Made by a program: the position numbers and the translations under genes | Shown: positions 39,282 through 47,213 of the stretch, one piece after another | Layout of the letters: each line of letters starts with the position of its first letter | How positions within the stretch are numbered: position 1 is the first letter of the stretch | NCBI GenBank assembly: GCA_019120545.1 | Contig: DWUX01000216.1 | Coordinates: forward strand, 1 to 52,720 | DNA: 52,720 nucleotides | Reading direction: 5' to 3' | DNA from: Candidatus Blautia stercoripullorum | Lineage (GTDB): Bacteria > Bacillota > Clostridia > Lachnospirales > Lachnospiraceae | Notes under the pieces: model-generated | The model's database searches: none | What the model was told of the DNA's origin: nothing | The model's input: the letters and a program-made list of their open reading frames with translations, nothing else

Positions 39282-40031
39282 GGTTCTGATGTCATGCAGG
39301 CCAGCGAATCCCTGGGCCTCCCTCCTAACACTTCAGGAACAGACGAATCTATCCGCCAGGGCTGCCGCTACCTGTCCAGCCTGATCCAGTCTGTAAACGC
39401 CAGGGAATGTGATATAAACACCGCTATACAGGCCTATAATTTCGGCGGCCAATATATCAGCTATGTATCGGATAATGGAAAAAAGCACAGTTATAATCTA
39501 GCTGAAAACTTTGCAAAAGAAAAATCCGGGGGAAGAACAGTCACATACACAAACCCCATTGCTGTTGCCAGAAATGGCGGCTGGCGGTATGCCTATGGCA
39601 ATCAATTTTATGTGGAAATCGTCAGCCAATATCTGGCTGTGGAAAGTTTTGATAATGAGACTGTGCAGATCATCATGAATGAAGCCTTGAAATATGAGGG
39701 CTGGAAATATGTATATGGCGGTGCTAATCCCAATACGTCCTTTGATTGCAGCGGTCTGACACAGTGGTGTTACGCAAAGGCCGGGATCAGCCTCCCCCGT
39801 ACAGCACAAGCACAATATGACGCAACCCAGCACATTTCCATGTCAGAGGCCAGGCCTGGAGATTTAGTCTTTTTCCACAGTACCTATAATGCAGGAGATT
39901 ATGTTACCCATGTAGGAATCTATGTATCCCCTACAAAAATGTATCATGCCGGTTCCTCCGGTATCGGATATGCTGATCTGACTTCCAGTTATTATCAGCA
40001 ACATCTGATTGGGGCCGGAAGGATCAAATAA
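39282..40031 (+). pseudogene. Tn916 orf14 (NlpC/P60 cell-wall hydrolase), N-terminally truncated
   Basis: About 249 codons remain. The part from GSDVMQASESLGLPPNTSGT through CDINTAIQAYNFGGQYI is the end of the lysozyme-like domain. A full NlpC/P60 domain follows, with catalytic Cys in SFDCSGLTQWCYAKAG, His in YVTHVGIYVS and the third residue near YHAGSSGIG. Intact Orf14 has an N-terminal membrane anchor and complete muramidase domain (about 330 residues). An internal ATG at 39294 could start a protein, but no ribosome-binding site is evident. In conjugation it opens the peptidoglycan. Confidence 0.85.
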
Positions 40032-40048
40032 TAGAAAGAAGGTTAAAA

Positions 40049-40933
40049 ATGTTTCGGAAAAATAAAGAAAAGAGAGTGCGTACCATGAAGGTAGGCACAC
40101 ATAGAAAATCAGTCATTGCCTTGTGGCTCCTGCTGATCGGCAGCGTGTCCTTTGGTATCTACAAAAATTTTACGGCCATAGACCAACATACCACCCACGA
40201 AAAAGAGATTATACAGCTACAGCTAAATGATACTTCCGGGATTGAAAATTTCGTGAAGGACTTTGCCAGGGCTTTTTATGAGTGGGAAAATAACGAAGAA
40301 AGCATACAGGCCCGGACGGCAGCTATCAGTAACTACCTCACACCGGAGCTTCAGGATTTGAATATGGACACTGTACGAACGGATATCCCTACCTGCTCTT
40401 ATGTCAATGACGTGCAAATATGGGATATTAAAGAAGCCGGGGATCAGGAATATCAGATAAAATATTCTGTAGAACAATATGTTACCAAAGGAGAGGAAGC
40501 AACGACTGTAGAATCTTTTTTTGAAACTACCGTCCATGTAGACAGCACTGGAAACATGGTAATCGTCCAAAGCCCTGTCCCGGCCAGCAGGCCAGAGAAA
40601 TCAGATTATGAGCCAAAGGCTCCTGAATCTGATGGAAGTGTAGACGCAAAAACGATCCAGGAGGCCACCGATTTCCTGGAAACCTTTTTCAAGCTATACC
40701 CTACAGCCACAGAGGAAGAATTGGCATATTATGTGGAAGATTATGCTCTGGAACCAATAGAAGAAGACTATATTTTTTCAGAACTTATTAATCCGATTTT
40801 CAAAAAAGAAGAAGAAAACATAAAAGTTCACGTAAACGTGGCATTTATAGACCAGAATACGAAAGCAACTATTATTTCGGGATATGATTTAACCATAAAA
40901 AAAGAAGAAAACTGGCTTCTTATATCATCTTAA
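40049..40933 (+). CDS. Conjugal transfer protein TcpC/Orf13 (VirB8-like)
   Basis: A 294-residue bitopic membrane protein, the only apparently intact gene of the Tn916-like module. One membrane segment (HRKSVIALWLLLIGSVSFGI, about residues 18-37) precedes two NTF2-like TcpC domains. The first is around FVKDFARAFYEWENNEESIQ and the second around IQEATDFLETFFKLYPTATE. TcpC proteins scaffold the conjugation channel, similar to VirB8. GAAGG lies six bases before the ATG. The gene ends normally and a long hairpin follows at 40962-41008. Without the rest of the machinery it has no obvious role here. Confidence 0.92.
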   Translation: MFRKNKEKRVRTMKVGTHRKSVIALWLLLIGSVSFGIYKNFTAIDQHTTHEKEIIQLQLNDTSGIENFVKDFARAFYEWENNEESIQARTAAISNYLTPELQDLNMDTVRTDIPTCSYVNDVQIWDIKEAGDQEYQIKYSVEQYVTKGEEATTVESFFETTVHVDSTGNMVIVQSPVPASRPEKSDYEPKAPESDGSVDAKTIQEATDFLETFFKLYPTATEEELAYYVEDYALEPIEEDYIFSELINPIFKKEEENIKVHVNVAFIDQNTKATIISGYDLTIKKEENWLLISS

Positions 40934-40961
40934 AGTGAACCTCCCTGAAAGCATAAAAGTC

Positions 40962-41008
40962 AGAAGAGGAATATGCAAGAAATTTGCCTTCTTGCATATC
41001 CCTCTTCT
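40962..41008. terminator. Long hairpin after orf13
   Basis: A 20-bp stem with one mismatch: AGAAGAGG-A-ATATGCAAGAA (40962-40981) and TTCTTGCATAT-C-CCTCTTCT (40989-41008), loop 7 bases. It ends the transfer operon remnant. The T-run after it is poor. Confidence 0.6.
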
Positions 41009-41146
41009 AAATATCAAATAAAAGTCTAAAGAGTAGCAATGAGTTTAACATTTTTGCCATCCTCCAATCCATTCATTTTTAGAATAACTCTTGAATTATT
41101 ATTATATCTCATCTAAAATAATAAAAAAATGAAAGGAGTTTCTATT

Positions 41147-41995
41147 ATGAAAAAGAAATTTATCTTAGGTATGGTTACCTGTTTTATTCTATTATTTACT
41201 TGCAGTTGTTCTTTATTTGATTCAACCTCAAAAGACAAAGTTTCTACCTCACAGAATAGTATAGAAGAGCCAAAATCTGATACTCCTTCAGAAACACAAA
41301 AAAATAATAACTCCAGCAATACAGAGTCTGAAAATTCTAATACTACCGATACAGATAAAGATACAAATAGCGAACCGGAATCCAGCAATGAGTCAGAAAA
41401 TGACGCCTCTATTAACGGTGATTCTTCTTTACCCAATAATGCTGATTCTTCAAACAGTGATTCTTCCACAAATAGCAATGAAGAAGAGACTTCACCAACT
41501 ATTCAAACTACTGTTGGTTATGTGCTTTCATGTGAAGGAAATACAATGTACGTAGATTTGCAAAACACCGGTGGCAGACTTTATCCTGGGGAAGGTGAAA
41601 ATCGTAAGGTGGCATTTGACATATCAAATGCTGAGCGAGTCCAAACCAATATTTCAGAGTTTAATCCTGCCAGAAATAATCTTATACGACCAGGAATTCA
41701 AGTAAATATTGAGTACTATATTAAAAATCAAACTAATATTGCTACTAAGCTCACTTCTGATGGAGATGAAATGGAGCCATATAGTCCTGTAGCAATAGGA
41801 AAAGTAATAGCCGTGACAGATACAGAAGTCAGCATAACTGTCACGGAAGGTGAGAATATTGGTGAGAATATTTCTTTTGATTTAACTAATTGTGATTCAA
41901 ATGGAGATACAATATCTATTGACAGCCAAGTAGCCATAGCTTACTATACAAGTCAAGATATAAATTATGCTGTTTATATTGAATCCGTATCTTAA
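41147..41995 (+). CDS. Putative lipoprotein with long Ser/Asn/Glu-rich tether
   Basis: A 282-residue secreted lipoprotein. The signal peptide MKKKFILGMVTCFILLFTCS ends at a lipidation cysteine. Residues about 24-120 are a low-complexity Ser/Asn/Asp/Glu linker, and the rest is a beta-rich domain (TVGYVLSCEGNTMYVDLQNT; VAIGKVIAVTDTEVSITVTE) made of two similar OB-like units. The ATG at 41147 has AAAGGAG eight bases upstream. The gene is visibly A+T-richer than its neighbours and lies where Tn916 relatives carry tet(M) and other cargo, so it is probably cargo. Function unknown. Confidence 0.8.
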   Translation: MKKKFILGMVTCFILLFTCSCSLFDSTSKDKVSTSQNSIEEPKSDTPSETQKNNNSSNTESENSNTTDTDKDTNSEPESSNESENDASINGDSSLPNNADSSNSDSSTNSNEEETSPTIQTTVGYVLSCEGNTMYVDLQNTGGRLYPGEGENRKVAFDISNAERVQTNISEFNPARNNLIRPGIQVNIEYYIKNQTNIATKLTSDGDEMEPYSPVAIGKVIAVTDTEVSITVTEGENIGENISFDLTNCDSNGDTISIDSQVAIAYYTSQDINYAVYIESVS

Positions 41996-42018
41996 TTATA
42001 ACTTGTTTTAACTGAGTT

Positions 42019-42052
42019 AAAAGGAGCTAGTAAATAAGCTCCTTTTTGTTTA
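42019..42052 (+). terminator. Terminator of the lipoprotein gene
   Basis: AAAAGGAGCT (42019-42028) and AGCTCCTTTT (42037-42046) with T-run after. Strong intrinsic terminator, 23 bases after the stop codon. Confidence 0.9.
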
Positions 42053-42311
42053 CAGTTATGAGCTTTCATACTTTGTTATAAATGAAAGCAATTTTTTCAT
42101 AAAACCTCTGCTATCAACCCTAGAGGATTAAAAGCACGCCGACTCACCACCTGAAGTGATCCACTCAGGGCGCAAATTTGGCAACATTGGGATTTTCAGT
42201 TTAACTTTTGAAATTTCTTTACGTCAAATACCTTATAGGTAATGAGAAGTTTTTCTCAGGCACCTTGACAGCAGAATATTAGTGGTGAAAGCCGGTCTTG
42301 TCCACCATGGG
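42053..42311. other. Non-coding stretch at the right edge of the mobile remnant
   Basis: No supported ORF. It holds small palindromes (GAGAAGTTTTTCTC near 42243-42256; ACCTTATAGGT near 42230-42240). It probably contains the right junction between mobile-element DNA and the alpha-galactosidase region, but no attachment site, integrase fragment or direct repeat could be recognised. Confidence 0.4.
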
Positions 42312-42581
42312 TTAAACATATACATGGCAGTTCATTTTCTCCGGCTGTTCCATGGGAAGATAAATCTTCACCGGTCTCCCTGCCCGAAGATTAAAGTTCT
42401 CCATATTAGAAGTGTTTTGAATGCGAAGGCAGATCTCCCCCAGGCAGCAGTCCTTTGTCATATGTTCTGCCATTTCTACATAAAGCCCTTCTTCTTCCCG
42501 GCCTTCTGTGTTCAGAGTGATTTCCGGGTAAAAACTTTTTCCTTTCTGACAGTATATCTCACATCTTACATTTTCCCTCAT
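42312..42581 (-). CDS. Small protein of unknown function
   Basis: An 89-residue protein starting MRENVRCEIYCQKGKSFYPE, with AAAGGAA six bases before ATG 42581; the frame is open further upstream but has no better start. It looks like a small beta-rich soluble domain (LYVEMAEHMTKDCCLGEICL). No known motif. It lies last in a likely operon with a zinc-finger-like small protein and a GH27 alpha-galactosidase, 113 bases after the former. Function unknown. Confidence 0.6.
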   Translation of the reverse strand: MRENVRCEIYCQKGKSFYPEITLNTEGREEEGLYVEMAEHMTKDCCLGEICLRIQNTSNMENFNLRAGRPVKIYLPMEQPEKMNCHVYV

Positions 42582-42694
42582 ATATATTTCCTTTCTTATT
42601 CTTATAATCTTACAGCTGACGCCAACCGGGGAGGTAAGGATACAGGCATGCCGCCGCATCCTTGCCTCCCCGGCCACGGTGCAGACTATATTTT

Positions 42695-42904
42695 TTATTC
42701 CCACTTTGCAAACAACATGCAAGTGCCGCTTCTGTGGTACATTTCAATAGTTTTTTCCAGGCGTTCCCGGTCTACCCGGAGGTATTCTGCCTGGCAGTCA
42801 AGACACATAAATTCCTTTGAAGCTATACCGAACAATTTTCTGTGCAGAGCGATCTCATCAGACATGAGCCCTGCCCCGCATTTCATGCAGATATGATCCG
42901 TCAT
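42695..42904 (-). CDS. Small zinc-ribbon-like protein
   Basis: A 69-residue protein with two CxxC pairs (HICMKCGAGL and FMCLDCQAEYL) that should bind one zinc ion. The spacer contains SDEIALHRKLFGIASKEF. Proteins of this type occur in Lachnospiraceae without known role. It overlaps the GH27 gene by four bases (ATGA), so the two are co-translated. It could act as an RNA or protein-binding adaptor; that is a guess. Confidence 0.75.
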   Translation of the reverse strand: MTDHICMKCGAGLMSDEIALHRKLFGIASKEFMCLDCQAEYLRVDRERLEKTIEMYHRSGTCMLFAKWE

Positions 42905-44055
42905 TTTCTCGGCACCACTTTACATCTGTAGACTTTTGATCCATGTGCCGGAACTTTAACTGAAAATCTCTCTCTTTTCTTTCCCAGATTTTCATGGTCA
43001 ATGCAGTCATAAAACTCCAGAGCCATTCCTGAGCTTACTGTCAGTCCCAGATCCCAGAAATCCACAACCGCCATTGCAGGTACATCTCCCATATTAAACA
43101 TCCCAACTGCTACATCCCCATTCGATAAAAATTTTACCAGTATAAACACATCAGGGCTGTTAGACAGACAGTTTACCCGGAAAGGAGCGCGGCATTCTGT
43201 ATCCTGATTAATGGCGATCAGATCTTTATTCAGCAGGATCTTCTTCGTCTCCTCTGTAAGGTTTCTCACATCGCAGCCGATCATCAGGGGAGAATTCATC
43301 ATAGCCCAAAGGGAGAAATGGGTCTGATACTCTTCGTCTGTACATCCGCCGGCGGAAATATATTCATTTCCTCCTTTTCCATGGAGGCCCACTACCAGCA
43401 TGTCCATATCGTTATGGCAGAAAGGACCGGAAAAAGCCATTTTATCCATCTGGGAAAGGGCAATATCCTTTATAGAATTCCAGCAGTCTGTAATGTCCTG
43501 GGTGGAGCGGAACAGATGAGCTCCTGTGGAACTGATCCACTCATGAACGGACTCCGTCCCCCACTGGCAGGCGGAAAAAACAATATCTCTTCCTGAATTT
43601 GCCAGAGCCAGGCCCATTCTCCGGTACAAAGTTCTGCAGTCCTGAAACTGGGGCTTAAAGCAGTTGTCATACTTCAGATAATCTACGCCCCACTGGGCAA
43701 ACTGACGGGCGTCTTCATATTCATGTTCAAAACTTCCGGGATAATCCGCGCAGGTCCTTGTGCCGCAGCAGCTGTACATTCCAAACTTAAATCCCTTATC
43801 GTGGACATAGTCAGCCAGAGCTTTTATGCCATTGGGAAATTTTTCCGGATCCGCTACCAGCCTGTCTTCGCTGTCCCGCTCCTTCAGGCTCCAGCAGTCG
43901 TCCATTACTACATACTCATAACCTGCTTCCAGGAATCCCTGGTCTTTCATTGCGTCAACCGTCTCTTTGATCAGATCTTCGCTGATCTTATCGGTAAAAG
44001 TATTCCATGAGTTCCATCCCATGGGAGGAACTGCACACATTGCTTTTCTGTTCAT
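42901..44055 (-). CDS. Alpha-galactosidase, glycoside hydrolase family 27
   Basis: A 384-residue cytoplasmic GH27 enzyme (no signal peptide). The N-terminus PPMGWNSWNTF is the family hallmark. The nucleophile Asp is in VDYLKYDNC and the acid/base Asp in RSTQDITDCW. The substrate-binding VVMDDCWSL and MYSCCGTRTCADYPGSFEHE are intact. A short C-terminal beta domain ends at VYRCKVVPRK. It releases alpha-galactose from melibiose, raffinose-type sugars or galactomannan. It is divergently transcribed from an AraC regulator that probably controls it, and lies on the far side of the mobile remnant from a broken GH36-like gene. Confidence 0.96.
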   Translation of the reverse strand: MNRKAMCAVPPMGWNSWNTFTDKISEDLIKETVDAMKDQGFLEAGYEYVVMDDCWSLKERDSEDRLVADPEKFPNGIKALADYVHDKGFKFGMYSCCGTRTCADYPGSFEHEYEDARQFAQWGVDYLKYDNCFKPQFQDCRTLYRRMGLALANSGRDIVFSACQWGTESVHEWISSTGAHLFRSTQDITDCWNSIKDIALSQMDKMAFSGPFCHNDMDMLVVGLHGKGGNEYISAGGCTDEEYQTHFSLWAMMNSPLMIGCDVRNLTEETKKILLNKDLIAINQDTECRAPFRVNCLSNSPDVFILVKFLSNGDVAVGMFNMGDVPAMAVVDFWDLGLTVSSGMALEFYDCIDHENLGKKRERFSVKVPAHGSKVYRCKVVPRK

Positions 44056-44116
44056 TTTTTATTTCCTCTCCGCTATCATATTTTCTTAATTGTAACCTTT
44101 GCCTTTCATAAAATAA

Positions 44117-44143
44117 ATGGTAACAATATGCACTGAATGGTAA
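44117..44143. promoter_or_regulatory. Direct repeats between GH27 and araC-type genes
   Basis: ATGGTAA occurs at 44117-44123 and 44137-44143 (20-bp period), with an inverted relative TTGCCAT at 44148-44154. Two-turn spaced repeats in the divergent promoter region fit an AraC-family operator. Confidence 0.5.
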
Positions 44144-44147
44144 ATTC

Positions 44148-44176
44148 TTGCCATATTCATCTCAAAAGTATATAAT
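44148..44176 (+). promoter_or_regulatory. Promoter of the AraC-type regulator
   Basis: TTGCCA (44148-44153), 17-bp spacer, TATAAT (44171-44176). The -35 overlaps the repeat cluster, consistent with autoregulation. Confidence 0.65.
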
Positions 44177-44204
44177 AAAGAAAACTTTTCACGGAGGGCT
44201 TCCT

Positions 44205-45083
44205 ATGCTTTCTATTATGCACCAGCATATCGGTTTCAGCTCATCTTCAGATCTGGCTTTACTGACACTGAAAGGAATAGGTCTTCAGTATATAGATACA
44301 CCTTCCTACTCCTGGGACAATCGAAACCGTAAAGATTCACACTGCACTATCCAATATTGTATTGACGGCGAAGGAGCCATTGAGGCTGACGGAATCAAAT
44401 ATCCTCTGCGTCAAAAGGATGCTTTTATCATCGATATACCGGGAGCCAGCCATTATTATCTGCCAAAGCATTCTTCCCACTGGGAATTTATATATCTGGA
44501 ATTTACCAAAGAATGTCTTCCCTTACTATGGAAAATACACCGGACCATCGGTCCTGTTATCCACTTTCCGGAAGACTCTCTATTTTTCAGAAGGATGATG
44601 GAAATTTATGATATGGCCCTTAACAATGAATTGAAATCCTATTTTGAAAATGCCAGGATTTCCTATGACTTCTGGCTGCGGCTGACAGAATATGCCATGA
44701 CCTTATCGGTCAGTGAAATTTCAAAGGTGGATCATGCCAAAGCTTTTATAGATCAGAATTACTACATGGAGGATCTGAACCTGGATCTGATAGCTGGTCA
44801 TGCAGGCATGTCCAAGTATTCCTTGTGTAAAGAATTCCACAAAAAATACGGAGTCTCTCCGGGAAAATATCTCAGAGAACTCCGTATCTCTCAGGCTTGC
44901 CGCCTGCTTATGACAAAGTCTGATCATACACTGCAGGAAATTGCCCAGATGGTAGGCTATTCCAATAATAATTATTTTGGAAAAGTTTTCAAAGCAGAAA
45001 AAGGTATCAGCCCTGATAAATACCGGAAACAATCTGTTAAATACGATCTTGTCCGTGCTGTGTATGAGACGCCCCTTATCTAA
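44205..45083 (+). CDS. AraC-family transcriptional regulator
   Basis: A 292-residue regulator. The N-terminal cupin sugar-sensing domain includes HCTIQYCIDGEGAIEADG and KDAFIIDIPGASHYYLPKHS. The C-terminal double helix-turn-helix has LDLIAGHAGMSKYSLCKEFH, GVSPGKYLRELRISQACRLL and IAQMVGYSNNNYFGKVFKAE. ATG 44205 has GGAGG seven bases upstream; an earlier in-frame TTG is not supported. It is divergent from the GH27 operon and probably activates it in response to an alpha-galactoside. Confidence 0.93.
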   Translation: MLSIMHQHIGFSSSSDLALLTLKGIGLQYIDTPSYSWDNRNRKDSHCTIQYCIDGEGAIEADGIKYPLRQKDAFIIDIPGASHYYLPKHSSHWEFIYLEFTKECLPLLWKIHRTIGPVIHFPEDSLFFRRMMEIYDMALNNELKSYFENARISYDFWLRLTEYAMTLSVSEISKVDHAKAFIDQNYYMEDLNLDLIAGHAGMSKYSLCKEFHKKYGVSPGKYLRELRISQACRLLMTKSDHTLQEIAQMVGYSNNNYFGKVFKAEKGISPDKYRKQSVKYDLVRAVYETPLI

Positions 45084-45170
45084 AGGATACCTGGTACGGC
45101 CGGCTCACATACCTGCTGCCTGTTTTATTTTTGGAAAGATATCTATGGTAAAATATTGCCATGTTCCTTT

Positions 45171-45533
45171 TTATTGGAGTTCCTGCTTTAGCTTTGGATT
45201 TACAATGAAGAAAAATAAGAGCAGACTGTTCCCTAAGATTTCTTTTGCCTGCTGATGATTCTTCTGTCCCAGGCTGATACTCATAAAAGAGGCACCGCCG
45301 ATCCCTACCATATAAGCGAATGCGGTAACTGCCGTCAATGCCGGAGTGCATACGCCGATACCGGCAAGAGCGATCCCTCCCGTTTCGGGGATCTGTCCTA
45401 CAAAGATCCGGTCCACAATGCTGTACAGCATATTAAAAAACTGGCCGAACATAGCCGGGATCCCCAGACGGAGGACCAGGCTCCTGACCGATGTTTTCTC
45501 CAGTAATTCTTCCGTTGTATTCAATTCAGACAT
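45171..45533 (-). pseudogene. MATE-family efflux pump, N-terminal fragment
   Basis: The frame begins MSELNTTEELLEKTSVRSLV and has the usual MATE start: LGIPAMFGQFFNMLYSIVDR, FVGQIPETGGIALAGIGVCT and GGASFMSISLGQKNHQQAKE. Similarity ends around LLLLFFF near 45207 and a stop follows twelve codons later. Intact MATE pumps have about 450 residues and twelve helices; here only about three remain. The DNA between 45084 and 45207 shows no continuation. The full-length MATE at 50716-52101 is a separate gene. Confidence 0.85.
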
Positions 45534-45553
45534 TTCTGGTTTCGTTCCGGAAC

Positions 45554-46126
45554 TTACTTTTTCATCAGATCTGCACCGCTGTGCCAGGCCTGTCCAACCT
45601 TTTCACCGATCGCATAATATCCGTTCTGCATCTGATCAAAGACAAATGCCTGGAGTTTTCCTGCATCGATCTTTCCTGCTTCATCCAGCACCTTTTCATC
45701 TGCGATCACATTGACGATCTTTCCAAGGACACGCAGGCCGTAAGGCTGTGACTGCATCTCCACGACTTCACACTCCAGGGTAAGAGGATACTCTGTAATG
45801 ACCGGGGCATCTACTCTCTCGCTTTTCACTGCGTGAAGTCCGGTACGCTCAAACTTGTCTGCCATTTTATTGGAGCTGGCGATTCCCAGGAAATCGGATT
45901 CCCGCAGGGTGTCTGTTCCAGGTACAGCAAGAGTAAAGGCCCTTCTTGTCTCAATATTAGCTACTGTTTTGTGCTCGGCTTCCAGATTCAGTGCAACCAT
46001 ATCTTCTGCACAGATCCCTCCCCATGCCATCATCATAACGTCCACTGTATTATCTTCATTATAAGTGCCGATCATATAAGTCGGCATAGGAAATAAATAT
46101 GGCTTAACGCCCAGGTTTTTTGACAT
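45554..46126 (-). CDS. Flavin reductase-like (FMN-binding split-barrel) protein
   Basis: A 190-residue protein of the flavin reductase-like family that binds FMN. Recognisable parts are PMPTYMIGTYNEDNTVDVMM, WGGICAEDMVALNLEA, the SDFLGIASSNKMADKF stretch and ECEVVEMQSQPYGLRVLGKI. Members of this group in gut anaerobes often reduce flavins or act in small oxidoreductase systems. It lies downstream of a flavodoxin-like NADPH oxidoreductase on the same strand (58-base gap), so the two probably act together under HxlR control. Confidence 0.9.
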   Translation of the reverse strand: MSKNLGVKPYLFPMPTYMIGTYNEDNTVDVMMMAWGGICAEDMVALNLEAEHKTVANIETRRAFTLAVPGTDTLRESDFLGIASSNKMADKFERTGLHAVKSERVDAPVITEYPLTLECEVVEMQSQPYGLRVLGKIVNVIADEKVLDEAGKIDAGKLQAFVFDQMQNGYYAIGEKVGQAWHSGADLMKK

Positions 46127-46184
46127 AATTTTTGTCTCCTTTCTTATCTCTGCTATTAAATTGATATCTTTCCTTTTCCGGGAA

Positions 46185-46736
46185 CTACTTTATGGATTTT
46201 CCCAGTTCGTAGGCCTGCTGAATTTCTGTTTTTCCTTTAATGTCCCCCACATTCATGTTTCCTCCTGCAAGAACGTGTCCGAGATTTTCCCACCGGAGAT
46301 GTTCCAGCAGATGGTCATAGTAAAGAACTGCGTCATCAAAGCCATGTCCCTCTGCTGCCATTAGCAGGGCAGACGCTCTTCCGTTTCCTCTCAGCAGATT
46401 GCCGTCTCCCTCTTCCAAGGCAAATAAACGGTCAAGAGCCGTGCGCAGCTGTCCGCTCATTGTCCAGTAGTACAGCGGACTTGCCAGTACCACTACCTCC
46501 GCCTCTTTTACTGCCGGATAAATCTGATCCATGTCATCTTTCTGTACACAGGGACAGGCTTTGCTGCTGTGTCCGCCAAAGCAACCTTTGCATCCATGGA
46601 TATCCATACCGGAAAGGAAAAATTCTGTCACGGTATTTCCCGCACTTTCTGCTCCTTCTGTAAAGGATCTTACCAGAGCTGACGTGTTTCCATTTTTTCT
46701 GGGGCTTCCGTTTAAAATTACGATTTTCTTACCCAT
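46185..46736 (-). CDS. Flavodoxin-like NAD(P)H-dependent FMN oxidoreductase
   Basis: A 183-residue protein of the iron-sulfur flavoprotein/NADPH-dependent FMN reductase family. The phosphate-binding loop is LNGSPRKNGNTSALV (residues 8-22), and ASPLYYWTMSGQLRTALDRL is the second FMN contact. Cysteines at CKGCFGGHSSKACPC (about residues 49-63) may bind an iron-sulfur cluster or act in disulfide chemistry, as in Isf-type flavoproteins. It is transcribed divergently from the HxlR gene, whose proposed operator overlaps its -35. It probably reduces quinones, azo or nitro compounds. Confidence 0.9.
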   Translation of the reverse strand: MGKKIVILNGSPRKNGNTSALVRSFTEGAESAGNTVTEFFLSGMDIHGCKGCFGGHSSKACPCVQKDDMDQIYPAVKEAEVVVLASPLYYWTMSGQLRTALDRLFALEEGDGNLLRGNGRASALLMAAEGHGFDDAVLYYDHLLEHLRWENLGHVLAGGNMNVGDIKGKTEIQQAYELGKSIK

Positions 46737-46789
46737 AATAAATCTCTCCTTTATTCAGCGGATTGACTTTTCCCGCTGCTGATATTACA

Positions 46790-46842
46790 ATCATAGCAAG
46801 AATACGTCAGAAAACAAGTACGCACATAAAAGTGCGATACTT
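46790..46842 (-). promoter_or_regulatory. Flavoprotein promoter with overlapping HxlR-type operator
   Basis: Minus-strand -35 TTGTTT (46812-46817), 16-bp spacer, extended -10 TGC-TATGAT (46790-46795). The imperfect palindrome AAGTACGCAC (46816-46825)/GTGCGATACTT (46832-46842) overlaps the -35. Its position between divergent genes fits an HxlR repressor site. Confidence 0.55.
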
Positions 46843-46880
46843 ACAAATAGGTTCAATATTTACCTGAAGGAGAGTGTAAA

Positions 46881-47213
46881 ATGGGAAAAAGATGTATATC
46901 CAATGAGACTTTAAGCACCACCGGATTCAGCTATACCTTATCTTTGATCAACGGGAAATATAAAATGACGATCCTCTACACACTGATGGAATTCGGTGTA
47001 GTAAGGTTCAATGAAATAAAAAGATATATTGGACAGATCTCTTATAAAACTCTAAGTTCTACTTTAAAGGAACTGGAAGCCGACCAGCTGGTACACAGGG
47101 AAGAATATCCCCAGATTCCGCCTAAAGTCGAATACAGTCTGACGGAAAGGGGCAAATCTCTGATCCCGATCCTGGACGGGATGTGCGAATGGGGTGATAA
47201 AAACCGGCTCTGA
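46881..47213 (+). CDS. HxlR-family transcriptional regulator
   Basis: A 110-residue winged-helix protein. The N-terminal FSYTLSLINGKYKMTILYTL and LMEFGVVRFNEIKRYIGQIS are HxlR motifs, and KTLSSTLKELEADQLVHREE plus PPKVEYSLTERGKSLIPILD complete the domain. Many HxlR proteins sense quinones or electrophiles by cysteine; here the cysteines are at residues about 5 and 104. AAGGAGAG lies before the ATG. Divergent from the flavoprotein gene, it probably represses it. Confidence 0.93.
   Translation: MGKRCISNETLSTTGFSYTLSLINGKYKMTILYTLMEFGVVRFNEIKRYIGQISYKTLSSTLKELEADQLVHREEYPQIPPKVEYSLTERGKSLIPILDGMCEWGDKNRL

Larger units (their letters stand above)
37844..40933 (+). mobile_element. Deleted remnant of a Tn916-family conjugative element
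   Basis: In order on the plus strand: an ArdA-like gene, the first third of ardA (orf18), an orf15 (VirB6/TrbL-like) pseudogene, a 5'-truncated orf14 (NlpC/P60 hydrolase) and a full orf13 (TcpC). The order matches Tn916 (orf18-orf15-orf14-orf13), but orf17, orf16, most of ardA, orf20-orf24, xis and int are missing. At least four deletion junctions are visible (about 38476, 38715, 39280, and the left edge at about 37830). It cannot transfer itself. Cargo may continue to about 42.3 kb. Confidence 0.88.

Noticed and set aside
41250-41500. Repeated Ser/Asn codons considered as a CRISPR-like or tandem repeat array
   Set aside because: There is no constant repeat unit or spacer pattern; it encodes a low-complexity lipoprotein tether.
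37844-42300. The island considered as a complete, mobile conjugative element
   Set aside because: No integrase, excisionase, relaxase or coupling protein is present, and several transfer genes are deleted.
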